Position numbers and translations under genes: made by a program. Positions 1-6,811 of a stretch of DNA of 10,908 nucleotides are shown here, piece by piece. The DNA is from Caldifarciminota bacterium. Its GTDB lineage: Bacteria > Hydrothermota > E44-bin80. A model generated the notes under the pieces. That model searched no databases, was not told where the DNA came from, and saw only the letters and a program-made list of their open reading frames with translations. Position 1 is the stretch's first letter. Each line of letters starts with the position of its first letter. Location: assembly GCA_023127905.1 (NCBI GenBank), contig JAGMEZ010000554.1, positions 1 through 10,908 of the forward strand, read 5' to 3'.

Positions 1-2
1 TA

Positions 3-137
3 AATAAAATAGAAATGTTTCATACCTTTCAGGAAAAAAAGATTAAAAGTCTTAGTGGTATCACCTATAATTCTCCAATAGCAGGTTTTGTACTCCCGGT
101 AAGAAAGCCTTATCAGGGACAATGTTTTAATTCTTAA
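3..137 (+). CDS. Possible 3' end of an unidentified gene (5' part outside the window)
   Basis: The frame is open from the left edge of the window to a TAA at 135-137, giving about 44 residues that end in YNSPIAGFVLPVRKPYQG plus five more. I recognise no family. A second stretch just before the large protease gene (1391-1462) aligns with its last 23 codons without gaps and ends at the same stop position: YNSP, RK, YQG and the final S are shared. The differences fall mostly at first and second codon positions, so selection on the peptide is not evident; the similarity may reflect DNA or RNA duplication only. The stop lies 25 nt before the next start codon at 163. A promoter-like -35/-10 pair for that gene would lie inside this frame. 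It is either a real C-terminus or a fortuitous open frame. Confidence 0.35.
   Translation, partial: NKIEMFHTFQEKKIKSLSGITYNSPIAGFVLPVRKPYQGQCFNS
43..71 (+). promoter_or_regulatory. Putative sigma-70-type promoter for the gene at 163
   Basis: TTAAAA (43-48) and a perfect TATAAT (66-71) are 17 bp apart. The equivalent place in the duplicated cassette holds TTAACT-17-TACAAT. Spacing is ideal and conserved, but the -35 matches only 4 of 6 bases and the region may also be coding (3-137). Transcription would start near 78, leaving a leader of about 85 nt. Confidence 0.45.
94..118 (+). promoter_or_regulatory. Leader hairpin, copy 1
   Basis: An imperfect stem pairs 94-103 with 109-118 around the 5-nt loop AAAGC. 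It has two G-U pairs and one C-A mismatch (97/115). The same position in copy 2 (1420-1442) forms a perfect 9-bp stem with loop AAAGT. One pair changes on both sides between copies (C96-G116 against T1421-A1441), and one changes from G-U to A-U. This is compatible with a conserved RNA structure in the leader. Two copies are too few for proof. Confidence 0.35.
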
Positions 138-153
138 ATAATAACAAGATTGA

Positions 154-158
154 GGAGG
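154..158 (+). promoter_or_regulatory. Ribosome binding site that decides the start at 163
   Basis: GGAGG lies 1 nt before an ATG at 160 and 4 nt before the ATG at 163. The duplicated cassette has GGAGG at 1477-1481 exactly 4 nt before its only ATG (1486), and the protein alignment (MKR.. with MKK..) begins there too. The start at 163 is therefore preferred over 160. Confidence 0.7.
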
Positions 159-162
159 AATG

Positions 163-1326
163 ATGAAAAGGTCCATTTCTAAGTTAATAGGAGTCTTTTT
201 AATTGTCATCGTAATCATCTGCTTGCTAATGGTTGAAACCACCTTCGCTAGAAAGATAACGCCTACTTTTAGTCTTAAGGTTACTAAAGAAGTAACTCCT
301 TGGCCACCGCATCTTGGTGATGAACTGGAGATTGTTTATACAGTGCAAGCTAAATATGATTTAGATAGTATCTATATTTCGCATCTTCCAGTTAAAGGAG
401 GAAGGGTTATCTCTCATCTTGAACCTATAGGGTTTAGGGTATGGGAAAAAGAAAAATATAATGAATACTACAAGAAACTCCAAGGAATTGATAGATTGTT
501 ATGGTTTACGATAGAAAAGGGTGAGAAAAAGAGATTCAGATTGAAAGTGAAACTTGATGAAAAGATTCCTGAGAAAAGAATAAAGGTTTTCCCCATTGTA
601 GATATATCCGTTGGTGTTAAATCATTATGGACGAAAGAACATGGAGATGGTGTAGGTGTCGCAGATATTCAATTATATTTACTTGATGAAAAGACGGGTT
701 TGTTAGGGACTGGGAAGGATAAAGAGAAAGGATTGCCAGTTGAATATCGTTATGATGCGGTTGATGGAACATTCTATCCACCCGGGAAATTAGATACTCC
801 TGTAAATGTTGAATGGAATCGCAGGATAACTCAAATGATGAAGAAGTTAGAGCCAGCGCTATCGGATTCCCAGGCACTTCTTTTACACTCTGACCATTAT
901 CGAATTGGTACTCCGAAGGAAGCAACTCATTGGGATGAGGAGAAGAAATGTTTTGTAACTGATGAAGAGAAAATATTTGAGTATTATTTAACGGACGGGT
1001 GGTTTAAGGCTCTTCTTTCTGGAAAAAGGGAAGAATGGATAAAGAAGGAGAAAGAGAAGATAAAACTTCAATATGAAGAGAAAAAGAAAGGAGGCAGCTC
1101 CAAAGCGAAATTTTTTCGTCATAGGAGTGGTTCTAGTGATTTTCATACTCTTGATCCTGATAGTATTGCGAAAGAGTTTCACGGGTGGTGGAAGTACAAA
1201 GACCATCTCTACAACAAAGACCAAGGACTCTTAGCTGATGCTGTAAAGAAACCCATTGTGAATGGGAAAGTCTCCAATTTTTGCCTTGGCAAAATGGATT
1301 TCTTCCTTTATAAATTTAATTACTAA
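163..1326 (+). CDS. Secreted or membrane-anchored protein, truncated paralogue of the N-terminal part of the neighbouring metallopeptidase
   Basis: The protein has 387 residues. Residues 1-29 form a basic start, a long hydrophobic stretch and a possible cleavage site (TFA/RK). Residues of about 35-175 look like an Ig-like beta domain of the 'protein sets up a tension' type found before secreted proteases in uncultured FCB-type bacteria, ending in LDEKTGLLGTGK. The downstream protein has INKKTGQLGTKK at the matching place. Residues of about 287-311 are highly charged (KKEKEKIKLQYEEKKK). Near the end, WWKYKDHLYNKDQGL resembles IFKYKKHLFDTTGL (about residues 371-384) of the next protein, the start of its catalytic region. 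After KPIVNGKV the similarity ends, and an unrelated tail of 17 residues leads to the stop. No catalytic motif is present. It could be a truncated gene remnant or a free-standing pro-domain-like protein. The reading frame itself is intact, and it has its own leader and RBS. Confidence 0.8.
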   Translation: MKRSISKLIGVFLIVIVIICLLMVETTFARKITPTFSLKVTKEVTPWPPHLGDELEIVYTVQAKYDLDSIYISHLPVKGGRVISHLEPIGFRVWEKEKYNEYYKKLQGIDRLLWFTIEKGEKKRFRLKVKLDEKIPEKRIKVFPIVDISVGVKSLWTKEHGDGVGVADIQLYLLDEKTGLLGTGKDKEKGLPVEYRYDAVDGTFYPPGKLDTPVNVEWNRRITQMMKKLEPALSDSQALLLHSDHYRIGTPKEATHWDEEKKCFVTDEEKIFEYYLTDGWFKALLSGKREEWIKKEKEKIKLQYEEKKKGGSSKAKFFRHRSGSSDFHTLDPDSIAKEFHGWWKYKDHLYNKDQGLLADAVKKPIVNGKVSNFCLGKMDFFLYKFNY

Positions 1327-1367
1327 AGGTGGATAAAAAATGTATTATGTCCGTGTGAAGAAAATCG

Positions 1368-1396
1368 TTAACTATGTATGTTGTTTACTATACAAT
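1368..1396 (+). promoter_or_regulatory. Putative sigma-70-type promoter for the metallopeptidase gene
   Basis: TTAACT (1368-1373) and TACAAT (1391-1396) are 17 bp apart, at the same place in the duplicated cassette as TTAAAA-17-TATAAT. The -10 matches 5 of 6 bases and the -35 matches 4 of 6. The distance from the -10 to ATG is 89 nt, against 91 nt in the other copy. Confidence 0.45.
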
Positions 1397-1419
1397 TCTC
1401 CGACAGTATGTTATACAAA

Positions 1420-1442
1420 CTTGATAAGAAAGTCTTATCAAG
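1420..1442 (+). promoter_or_regulatory. Leader hairpin, copy 2 (perfect 9-bp stem)
   Basis: CTTGATAAG (1420-1428) pairs perfectly with CTTATCAAG (1434-1442) around the loop AAAGT. It sits in the leader about 43 nt before the start codon. It is not followed by a T-run, so an intrinsic terminator is unlikely. A protein or RNA regulatory site, or an mRNA-stability element, is possible. Confidence 0.4.
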
Positions 1443-1485
1443 GACTATATCTTTATTCTTAACAAAATAAAAGATTGGAGGAAAG

Positions 1486-4400
1486 ATGAAAAAGTTTTTT
1501 CTTACTCTTATAGGGATCTCTTTAATTGTCATAGTTGGTATCTATTTGTTTAAGGTAAAAACAGTTGTAAACCCCGATGGTAATAAGAAAACAGAAATTA
1601 AGATATCAAAGATACATGATATTAATGATAATAAGAGAGAAAGGGTAGAAAACAAGCAAATTTCAATGGGATTCGATGTTTTTGCTCCTATAGAAGCCAA
1701 TATTAAGCTTTCGCAAGAGCCCCGCTTAAAAGAGACAGTGACAGCCACAATTACTGTCACTTTCCTTGATGACATTTCCTATATATTTAGAAACAAGGAT
1801 GAAATGATCAAAGATAAAACTTATGATAAGTTTGTAAAAAGATGGTCAAACGATCTTCAGTGGGACAAGAATATTCCTCGACATATGAAATTGGAACTTA
1901 AATCATCAAAGGGTGTTGAAATACTTAATGGAAATAGCGAGATTTATTGGGATATGAAGAAAGGAGAGACAAAATCTTTTGAGATTGATTTGAGATTAAA
2001 CTCATCTCCTATTGGTCTATCTGGAATAATAAAATGGTTTTTTGCTAATGAAAAAAAAGGGGCACGTCTTGTAGCTCCAGTCAAAGGGATTGGATTTGTT
2101 CTTATAAACAAAAAAACAGGCCAGCTGGGGACAAAAAAAGAGTTGCAAGAACTACTTATGAAATTGCCAGAATATGGGTATGATATAATTTTGGGAAAGA
2201 GAGAAATACCATGGGAGTCTTATCCAGGGGAGGAATTAAGGTTTATAAGAGAAACTTTACCAGATAATGCTCTTAAATCATTAGTTAAGATTCAGAAACA
2301 AATGAAAGAGATACAAACACTTGATTCGACAATAACTGATTTAGAAATTCTTGAAATGTTACATGATATGGAATATGAAATGCTTGTCCGTTATGGAATT
2401 TCAGATGGAAAAGAAGCAAGGGACATTTTATTAAAAGCAAGAAAGTTATCAATAAAGACTGGATTATCAAAGTGGAAAGCTGTTGAGAAGGTAAGTGGTA
2501 AAAAATCATTATTACAAGAAAAGAATAATGAAGGTCAAAGTTTTCAGCCACAAAGAAAGGATAGTAGTTCAAACAAAATGGTTGATGTAACGCTAACAGG
2601 CATTTTCAAATATAAAAAGCATTTGTTTGATACTACAGGATTAGATACAACAACAATTGATGAAAATTTTGGTCGGACAAGAGTTTGGATATGGGGATGT
2701 TGGCTGGGGCAGGGAATGACAAAATTCCCCACCTGGACAAATAGTGATGGAGAATTTACAAAAGTAATAGGAGGAGTTACTTTCCCCGCCAGATTTTGTC
2801 CTATGATTTACCTTCGTGGTCCTGGAAACTATCCGGAGTTTAACAGGGTAAAGGTAATTAGTAGTACAATAAATTTTAGTTATCCTGAACTTACAGATAG
2901 TACACTTTGGCGTTTTAAGTGGCACAAATGGGATACAGTGAATACTGCATACTATAATTTTGGTGTTTCGTATGCTGCTGAAAATCCTGATGATGGTGGA
3001 TTTTGGCCTGATAATGAACAACCCCGAAGTGGAGCTGCTAATATTTACAATACATTGCTCAAAGCGTATGAATATCTTGTTCCGTCATATACAACTCCAG
3101 ATACAATAGGTAAAGTAGTAGCTATTTGGGAACCTGGTTATCCTGTGGGACCAGGATATAATTACCCCAACGGTGACACTATATATCTTGTGGGTGATAC
3201 GACTTCCACCGGGAGGTGGAATACTGATGAGTGGGATGATTGTGTTATTCTGCATGAATATGGTCATCATGTTATGTTCCACTGCGCTGAATTCCCTTGT
3301 GGACCTGCTGCTCATCAATGGCACGTAGGTGATTCTATAACAATGGATTTAGCTTATCTTGAGGGTTGGGCACACTTCTTTGCAGCTAACTGCTCAGATA
3401 GTACATGGTGTGTAAATACTAGGGGAGCTATTGGGAAAGGTATTTCTGAGTTTCAAAGTATTGAGAACCCTTGGTTAGGCAGTCAATTCACACCTGATTT
3501 ATTTGATGGAGGTCCTGGTTGTGAAGGTGCTGTAGCAGGGATATTATGGGATGTAAGGGATTCTGAAGACGAAATACCGTATCCTTCATATCCTGCACCT
3601 GGGTTTCCTGATACAGCTTTATCTGATACTCTCAGTTTAGGACTTGATAACATTTGGAATATTTTTGATGACTATCTTTTTACTGATACTACTACACACA
3701 ATATTTACACAATTCTACAGTTTCTTTCAGGGTGGGGATATTACAACTATGACCATATTTTTGGTTTGAAACAAATCCTTCTTCATCATCGCGTATTATG
3801 GGACATTCCAAGTCCTCCCACTGGTCTTGTCGCAGAAATTGATACCTTTTTTCCTAAGGTTCATTTAACTTGGCTTTCTAATACAGAACCAGATCTCTTA
3901 GGGTATAATATATATAGATCGAATATTCCTATTCCTGATAGTTTGATAAAGCTAAACGATTCCTTGGTTTCAGATACAAGTTATATTGACACCATAGTAA
4001 TTATGGGCGAATCTTATTATTACGCAGTTACAGCTATAGATTCTCTATATTATGAGAGCGATTTTTCTGACCCAGATACTGTAGAAATTCCCCACTATTG
4101 GTGGTATCTTGGAAATAGAATGGGAACTGCTTACGGAAAAAAAATAATTATTACACCTCCATATAAACAAGGTCGAGTTATATGGCTAGTATATTCAAGT
4201 TCAGATTCTGTTTTCTGTGCTAAATCCACAAATGATGGATACTGGTGGGATATCGAAAATATTGGTGAAGGTTCGTTCCCTAGTATTGCCCTTGATAGTT
4301 CTGGTAAGCCTAATGTTGTCTGGATGTGGTATTCTCCACAGGGATATCCTACCGAAAGCAGGTTATACTTTTCAAGAAAAACACCTTCTGGATGGACAAC

Positions 4401-6645
4401 TCCATATAAACTTTGGGAGTATCCTTATACATCTGGAGTTCCATGCTTTTCTATTGATAAGAGTGATACAGGTCGAGTTGTCTGGAACTCATACACTCTC
4501 GAGACTGAAGGATATTCTGCAATATCATTCGGTACTTTCTACACACAGGCTATTTCTCCAGCATTTCATGATACTATCATAGATGATGATGGTGCACCCC
4601 CGGGCTGCAAGAATCCCTCTATTGCGATTGATAGTGTGGGCTTTCGTTGTCATGTTGTATATAGTAAAGATGACAATATTTATTATACAATAGTAACTAC
4701 CTCGAGTTCGACAACCCCCCGTCGAATTTCAGATTCATCAGGAAATTCATTATATCCTTATATCGAATATGATAAAGATTCCGGCAAACTCCATGTTGTG
4801 TGGCAGCAAAAAAAGGGAGGGAAATATCAAATTATGCATTGTGCAAAAGGTCTTTTTTGGCTGTGGCCTAAACCAGTTGTTGCTTGCTCAACAGGTTACA
4901 ATTCAGTCAATCCAGTTATAACAAATGGTGAGTATATTATCTGGTCGGAAGAGGTAACCGATAACAGTGAGATATACTATTCAAGATATAATGGGATAAG
5001 CTGGGGAGACCCTGTTCTTGTAAAGAACACCCTTGAAGCATCAAGGTATCCCCAGGTAACCCATACTTCTGGTGCAGATTCAGATACGGTTTTTGTTGCA
5101 TGGACAGATGGTGATTCTTTACCGTATACCATAGAATTTCAGCAACTCAATTTTGCAAAAAAAATACTATTTTCAGGTCACATATCGGAGAACACTACCT
5201 GGTCAACTGATATCCTGATAAAAGGTGACGTCTGGGTTGATACAGGAGTAACGTTAACAATAGATGCGGGAGTTAATGTGAAATTCATACCCAATTTTGA
5301 TAACGAACATTCGGGTATTGATCCCACAAGAGCAGAATTTATTATTCAAGGTGGTTTAGTTCTTCTGGGCAATGATTCATTGCCTATTTCGTTTACCTCA
5401 AATGCCCCTCAGTCTGAGATTGGTGATTGGTATGGGATAAGATTTATTGAATCTGAGAGTAAAGGAATACAAGAGAGGGATTTCGCCAGACCTACAGACG
5501 ATAAAAGAGCAGATATTGATTTAGAACCAATTGAAAAAGAGATGGAATTTCTAACAGGTGAGGCTTCCAGCCTCACAAAAGCTGAAGTAAGGCAAGATGC
5601 CTTACCTGTCGTTGATAATGCAGTGGATGTTGATTTAGGATTTACTGAAAATGAGTTAATTGTGGAAATAAGAAGGGAAAGGCAGAGAAGTGACGAGAAA
5701 AAGGATACGATGCGAAGAAGGAATATTCACTATTTAGAGATTGAATATGCAAAAACAGGGTTAACTCTCTACGAAGGCAAAATGCTTTATATGAAAAATT
5801 GTGCATTCAGGAAGAATGAGATAGGTCTCAAGTTAACAGGAAAATCCGATGTTAGTATTGCGAATAGTGTTTTTGAGGATAATACTATTTATGGAATATT
5901 CATTGCGGAAGGAGTGACCGGATACATAAAAGACTGCACAGTATCTTTAAACAACACAGGCATTATTTTATCTGGTAGTACATCTTCAGAGGCAAAAGAA
6001 TTGGACATTGAAGAAGATAATACAGGTAGCAATGTTTCTAACATATCAAATCTATCCATCAGGCATAGCAGAATAATCAACAACTACGATTATGGTATTT
6101 ATATTACGAATGATGCAGAACCTGATTTAGGTGGTAGAGGGTTCAACTATATCTATGGTAGTGGACTCTTTGATTTATATAACAACACAAATAATATTAT
6201 AATGGCGAAGATGAACTACTGGGGTACGATGGATGTAGATTCAGGCAAGGTATACATCTATGATTACTTCGATGATAACTCTCTCGGTATAGTAGAGATA
6301 GAACCACTTTGGAATGGCGAAAAGAGCATTGGAAATACAATGACATCAGGAGAAGGGAGAACGCCTCTTATTTATTCGCTCAAACATCCTTCTCCTAATC
6401 CTTTCGTAAATAATACAACAATTTTCTATTCTATTGCAAAACCGGGTAATGTTTCTCTCGATATCTATGACATAAGCGGAAGACTTGTCAAGACACTCAT
6501 TAATGAGAAAAAGGATGCTTGTGTTCACAATGTGAGATGGAATGGATGTAATGACGATAATCGAAAGGTTGCAACTGGGGTATATTTTATAAGGTTGACA
6601 TCTGGTGATTTCACATCTGTAAAGAAGATCATACTTGTGAGATGA
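1486..6645 (+). CDS. Very large secreted modular HExxH metallopeptidase with C-terminal sorting tail
   Basis: The protein has 1719 residues; the start is set by GGAGG 4 nt upstream. Modules in order: hydrophobic signal/anchor 3-22; Ig-like pro-region about 70-215; linker rich in charged helices about 215-365; catalytic region about 366-770 with HEYGHH (590-595), so zinc ligands H590 and H594 with base E591, and EGWAH (626-630) giving a likely third ligand E626 (gluzincin-like); FnIII about 775-868; six propeller-like repeats beginning near 931, 985, 1043, 1090, 1142 and 1188 with the pattern xPxIxxDxxGxxxVVW; right-handed beta-helix (pectin-lyase-like) about 1231-1615; sorting tail about 1634-1719 with SPNPF and YDISGRLVKTL. 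The tail resembles type IX (Por) or FlgD-like domains, which implies export and surface attachment. The substrate is unknown. A charged insert at about 1325-1412 breaks the helix and contains a palindrome in its DNA. Catalysis and module types are assigned from motifs only. Confidence 0.92.
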   Translation: MKKFFLTLIGISLIVIVGIYLFKVKTVVNPDGNKKTEIKISKIHDINDNKRERVENKQISMGFDVFAPIEANIKLSQEPRLKETVTATITVTFLDDISYIFRNKDEMIKDKTYDKFVKRWSNDLQWDKNIPRHMKLELKSSKGVEILNGNSEIYWDMKKGETKSFEIDLRLNSSPIGLSGIIKWFFANEKKGARLVAPVKGIGFVLINKKTGQLGTKKELQELLMKLPEYGYDIILGKREIPWESYPGEELRFIRETLPDNALKSLVKIQKQMKEIQTLDSTITDLEILEMLHDMEYEMLVRYGISDGKEARDILLKARKLSIKTGLSKWKAVEKVSGKKSLLQEKNNEGQSFQPQRKDSSSNKMVDVTLTGIFKYKKHLFDTTGLDTTTIDENFGRTRVWIWGCWLGQGMTKFPTWTNSDGEFTKVIGGVTFPARFCPMIYLRGPGNYPEFNRVKVISSTINFSYPELTDSTLWRFKWHKWDTVNTAYYNFGVSYAAENPDDGGFWPDNEQPRSGAANIYNTLLKAYEYLVPSYTTPDTIGKVVAIWEPGYPVGPGYNYPNGDTIYLVGDTTSTGRWNTDEWDDCVILHEYGHHVMFHCAEFPCGPAAHQWHVGDSITMDLAYLEGWAHFFAANCSDSTWCVNTRGAIGKGISEFQSIENPWLGSQFTPDLFDGGPGCEGAVAGILWDVRDSEDEIPYPSYPAPGFPDTALSDTLSLGLDNIWNIFDDYLFTDTTTHNIYTILQFLSGWGYYNYDHIFGLKQILLHHRVLWDIPSPPTGLVAEIDTFFPKVHLTWLSNTEPDLLGYNIYRSNIPIPDSLIKLNDSLVSDTSYIDTIVIMGESYYYAVTAIDSLYYESDFSDPDTVEIPHYWWYLGNRMGTAYGKKIIITPPYKQGRVIWLVYSSSDSVFCAKSTNDGYWWDIENIGEGSFPSIALDSSGKPNVVWMWYSPQGYPTESRLYFSRKTPSGWTTPYKLWEYPYTSGVPCFSIDKSDTGRVVWNSYTLETEGYSAISFGTFYTQAISPAFHDTIIDDDGAPPGCKNPSIAIDSVGFRCHVVYSKDDNIYYTIVTTSSSTTPRRISDSSGNSLYPYIEYDKDSGKLHVVWQQKKGGKYQIMHCAKGLFWLWPKPVVACSTGYNSVNPVITNGEYIIWSEEVTDNSEIYYSRYNGISWGDPVLVKNTLEASRYPQVTHTSGADSDTVFVAWTDGDSLPYTIEFQQLNFAKKILFSGHISENTTWSTDILIKGDVWVDTGVTLTIDAGVNVKFIPNFDNEHSGIDPTRAEFIIQGGLVLLGNDSLPISFTSNAPQSEIGDWYGIRFIESESKGIQERDFARPTDDKRADIDLEPIEKEMEFLTGEASSLTKAEVRQDALPVVDNAVDVDLGFTENELIVEIRRERQRSDEKKDTMRRRNIHYLEIEYAKTGLTLYEGKMLYMKNCAFRKNEIGLKLTGKSDVSIANSVFEDNTIYGIFIAEGVTGYIKDCTVSLNNTGIILSGSTSSEAKELDIEEDNTGSNVSNISNLSIRHSRIINNYDYGIYITNDAEPDLGGRGFNYIYGSGLFDLYNNTNNIIMAKMNYWGTMDVDSGKVYIYDYFDDNSLGIVEIEPLWNGEKSIGNTMTSGEGRTPLIYSLKHPSPNPFVNNTTIFYSIAKPGNVSLDIYDISGRLVKTLINEKKDACVHNVRWNGCNDDNRKVATGVYFIRLTSGDFTSVKKIILVR
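5512..5524 (+). repeat. Direct repeat, left copy, in the charged insert
   Basis: GATATTGATTTAG, matching 5626-5638 at 12 of 13 bases, 114 nt (38 codons) apart and in the same frame. Similarity continues weakly for about 20 more bases (ATTGAAAAAGAGAT against ACTGAAAATGAGTT). The encoded peptides are DIDLEPIEKEM and DVDLGFTENEL. Confidence 0.5.
5554..5609 (+). repeat. 56-bp compound palindrome inside the protease gene
   Basis: Two perfect hairpins stand side by side: GTGAGGCT/AGCCTCAC (5558-5565 with 5569-5576, loop TCC) and GTAAGGCA/TGCCTTAC (5587-5594 with 5598-5605, loop AGA). They are enclosed by ACAG (5554-5557) and CTGT (5606-5609). The outer 11 bases at each end also pair with each other (ACAGGTGAGGC with GCCTTACCTGT, 10 of 11), so a single long stem is an alternative fold. 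The element is read through in frame and encodes TGEASSLTKAEVRQDALP. It looks like a small palindromic element lodged in a disordered insert of the protein. Confidence 0.6.
5626..5638 (+). repeat. Direct repeat, right copy, in the charged insert
   Basis: GATGTTGATTTAG, partner of 5512-5524. Together the copies flank the palindrome at 5554-5609, 29 nt and 16 nt away, so they are not immediate target-site duplications. They may instead be an internal 38-residue repeat of the protein. Confidence 0.5.
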
Positions 6646-6662
6646 ATAGAGGTAAAAGATAG

Positions 6663-6692
6663 AAACAGCCTCCTTTTGGAGGCTGTTTTTTT
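6663..6692 (+). terminator. Intrinsic terminator of the metallopeptidase gene
   Basis: AAACAGCCTCC (6663-6673) and GGAGGCTGTTT (6678-6688) form an 11-bp perfect stem with a TTTT loop, followed by an unbroken T-run (6686-6692). It begins 17 nt after the stop codon and separates the protease from the metal transporter unit. Confidence 0.93.
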
Positions 6693-6712
6693 CATTGATA
6701 CAATGAAATTTC

Positions 6713-6740
6713 TTGACATTATGTCAGATTTCGTTATAAT
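6713..6740 (+). promoter_or_regulatory. Consensus sigma-70 promoter for the VIT-family transporter
   Basis: TTGACA (6713-6718) and TATAAT (6735-6740) are both perfect, 16 bp apart. Transcription should start near 6747, giving a leader of about 65 nt before ATG 6812. A perfect dyad overlaps the -35 (6714-6726), suggesting that such a strong promoter is repressed under some condition. Confidence 0.85.
6714..6726 (+). promoter_or_regulatory. Possible operator: dyad TGACAT-T-ATGTCA over the -35
   Basis: TGACAT (6714-6719) and ATGTCA (6721-6726) are perfect inverted repeats around one T. A dimeric repressor bound here would cover the -35. The gene downstream encodes an iron/manganese-type transporter, so a metal-responsive regulator is a natural candidate, but the sequence is not a match to a Fur, DtxR or MntR box that I can vouch for. 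A 6-bp dyad can also arise by chance. Confidence 0.35.
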
Positions 6741-6811
6741 TCAATCTACGAAAACTATTAAGGAACGTAACATTTATAAATAAAAACTAACATACTATTA
6801 GTCTTTCAAAG

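Larger units (their letters stand above)
43..230 (+). repeat. Leader/signal cassette, copy 1
   Basis: This stretch aligns with 1368-1553 with only about a 2-nt length difference. It covers a promoter-like pair, an untranslated leader with a hairpin, the ribosome binding site and the codons of the signal segment. Shared blocks include AATTCTCC, TAAGAAAG, CTTATCA, TTATTCTTAA-like sequence, GGAGG at the same distance from ATG, and TTTAATTGTCAT inside the signal codons. Downstream of the signal segment the two genes diverge strongly at the DNA level. The pair is best read as an old local duplication in which the 5' cassette stayed similar while the mature proteins drifted. Confidence 0.6.
1340..1462 (+). 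pseudogene. Small open frame before the protease gene; possible remnant of a duplicated gene tail
   Basis: A frame of 40 codons starts at ATG 1340, preceded by AAGGTGG (1326-1332) with a 7-nt gap. It ends at TAA 1460-1462. Its last 23 codons align without gaps to the end of the partial frame at 3-137 (YNSP, RK, YQG, terminal S). Upstream of 1391 there is no visible similarity, and an in-frame stop lies at 1334-1336. It may be a fragment carried along by the duplication, a leader peptide, or chance. The putative promoter at 1368-1396 overlaps it, so both readings are unlikely to be right together. Confidence 0.25.
1368..1553 (+). repeat. Leader/signal cassette, copy 2
   Basis: Second copy of the cassette described at 43-230, placed before the large protease gene. 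The offset is 1325 nt at the promoter end and 1323 nt at the start codon, so only a small length change has occurred. The signal segments read LIGVFLIVIV and LIGISLIVIV in the two copies. Confidence 0.6.

Noticed and set aside
1279..1294. Inverted repeat TTTTGCC/GGCAAAA near the end of the truncated paralogue
   Set aside because: The loop is only 2 nt and no T-run follows, so a terminator is not supported. It sits just after the point where similarity to the next gene ends, which may be coincidence.
1328..1336. Single DnaA-like 9-mer (one mismatch) after the truncated paralogue
   Set aside because: An isolated hit of this quality is expected by chance one or more times in a window of this length.
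4217..4582. Open frame of 121 codons on the plus strand
   Set aside because: It lies wholly inside the protease gene in another frame, has no RBS and reads across its propeller repeats; a shadow.
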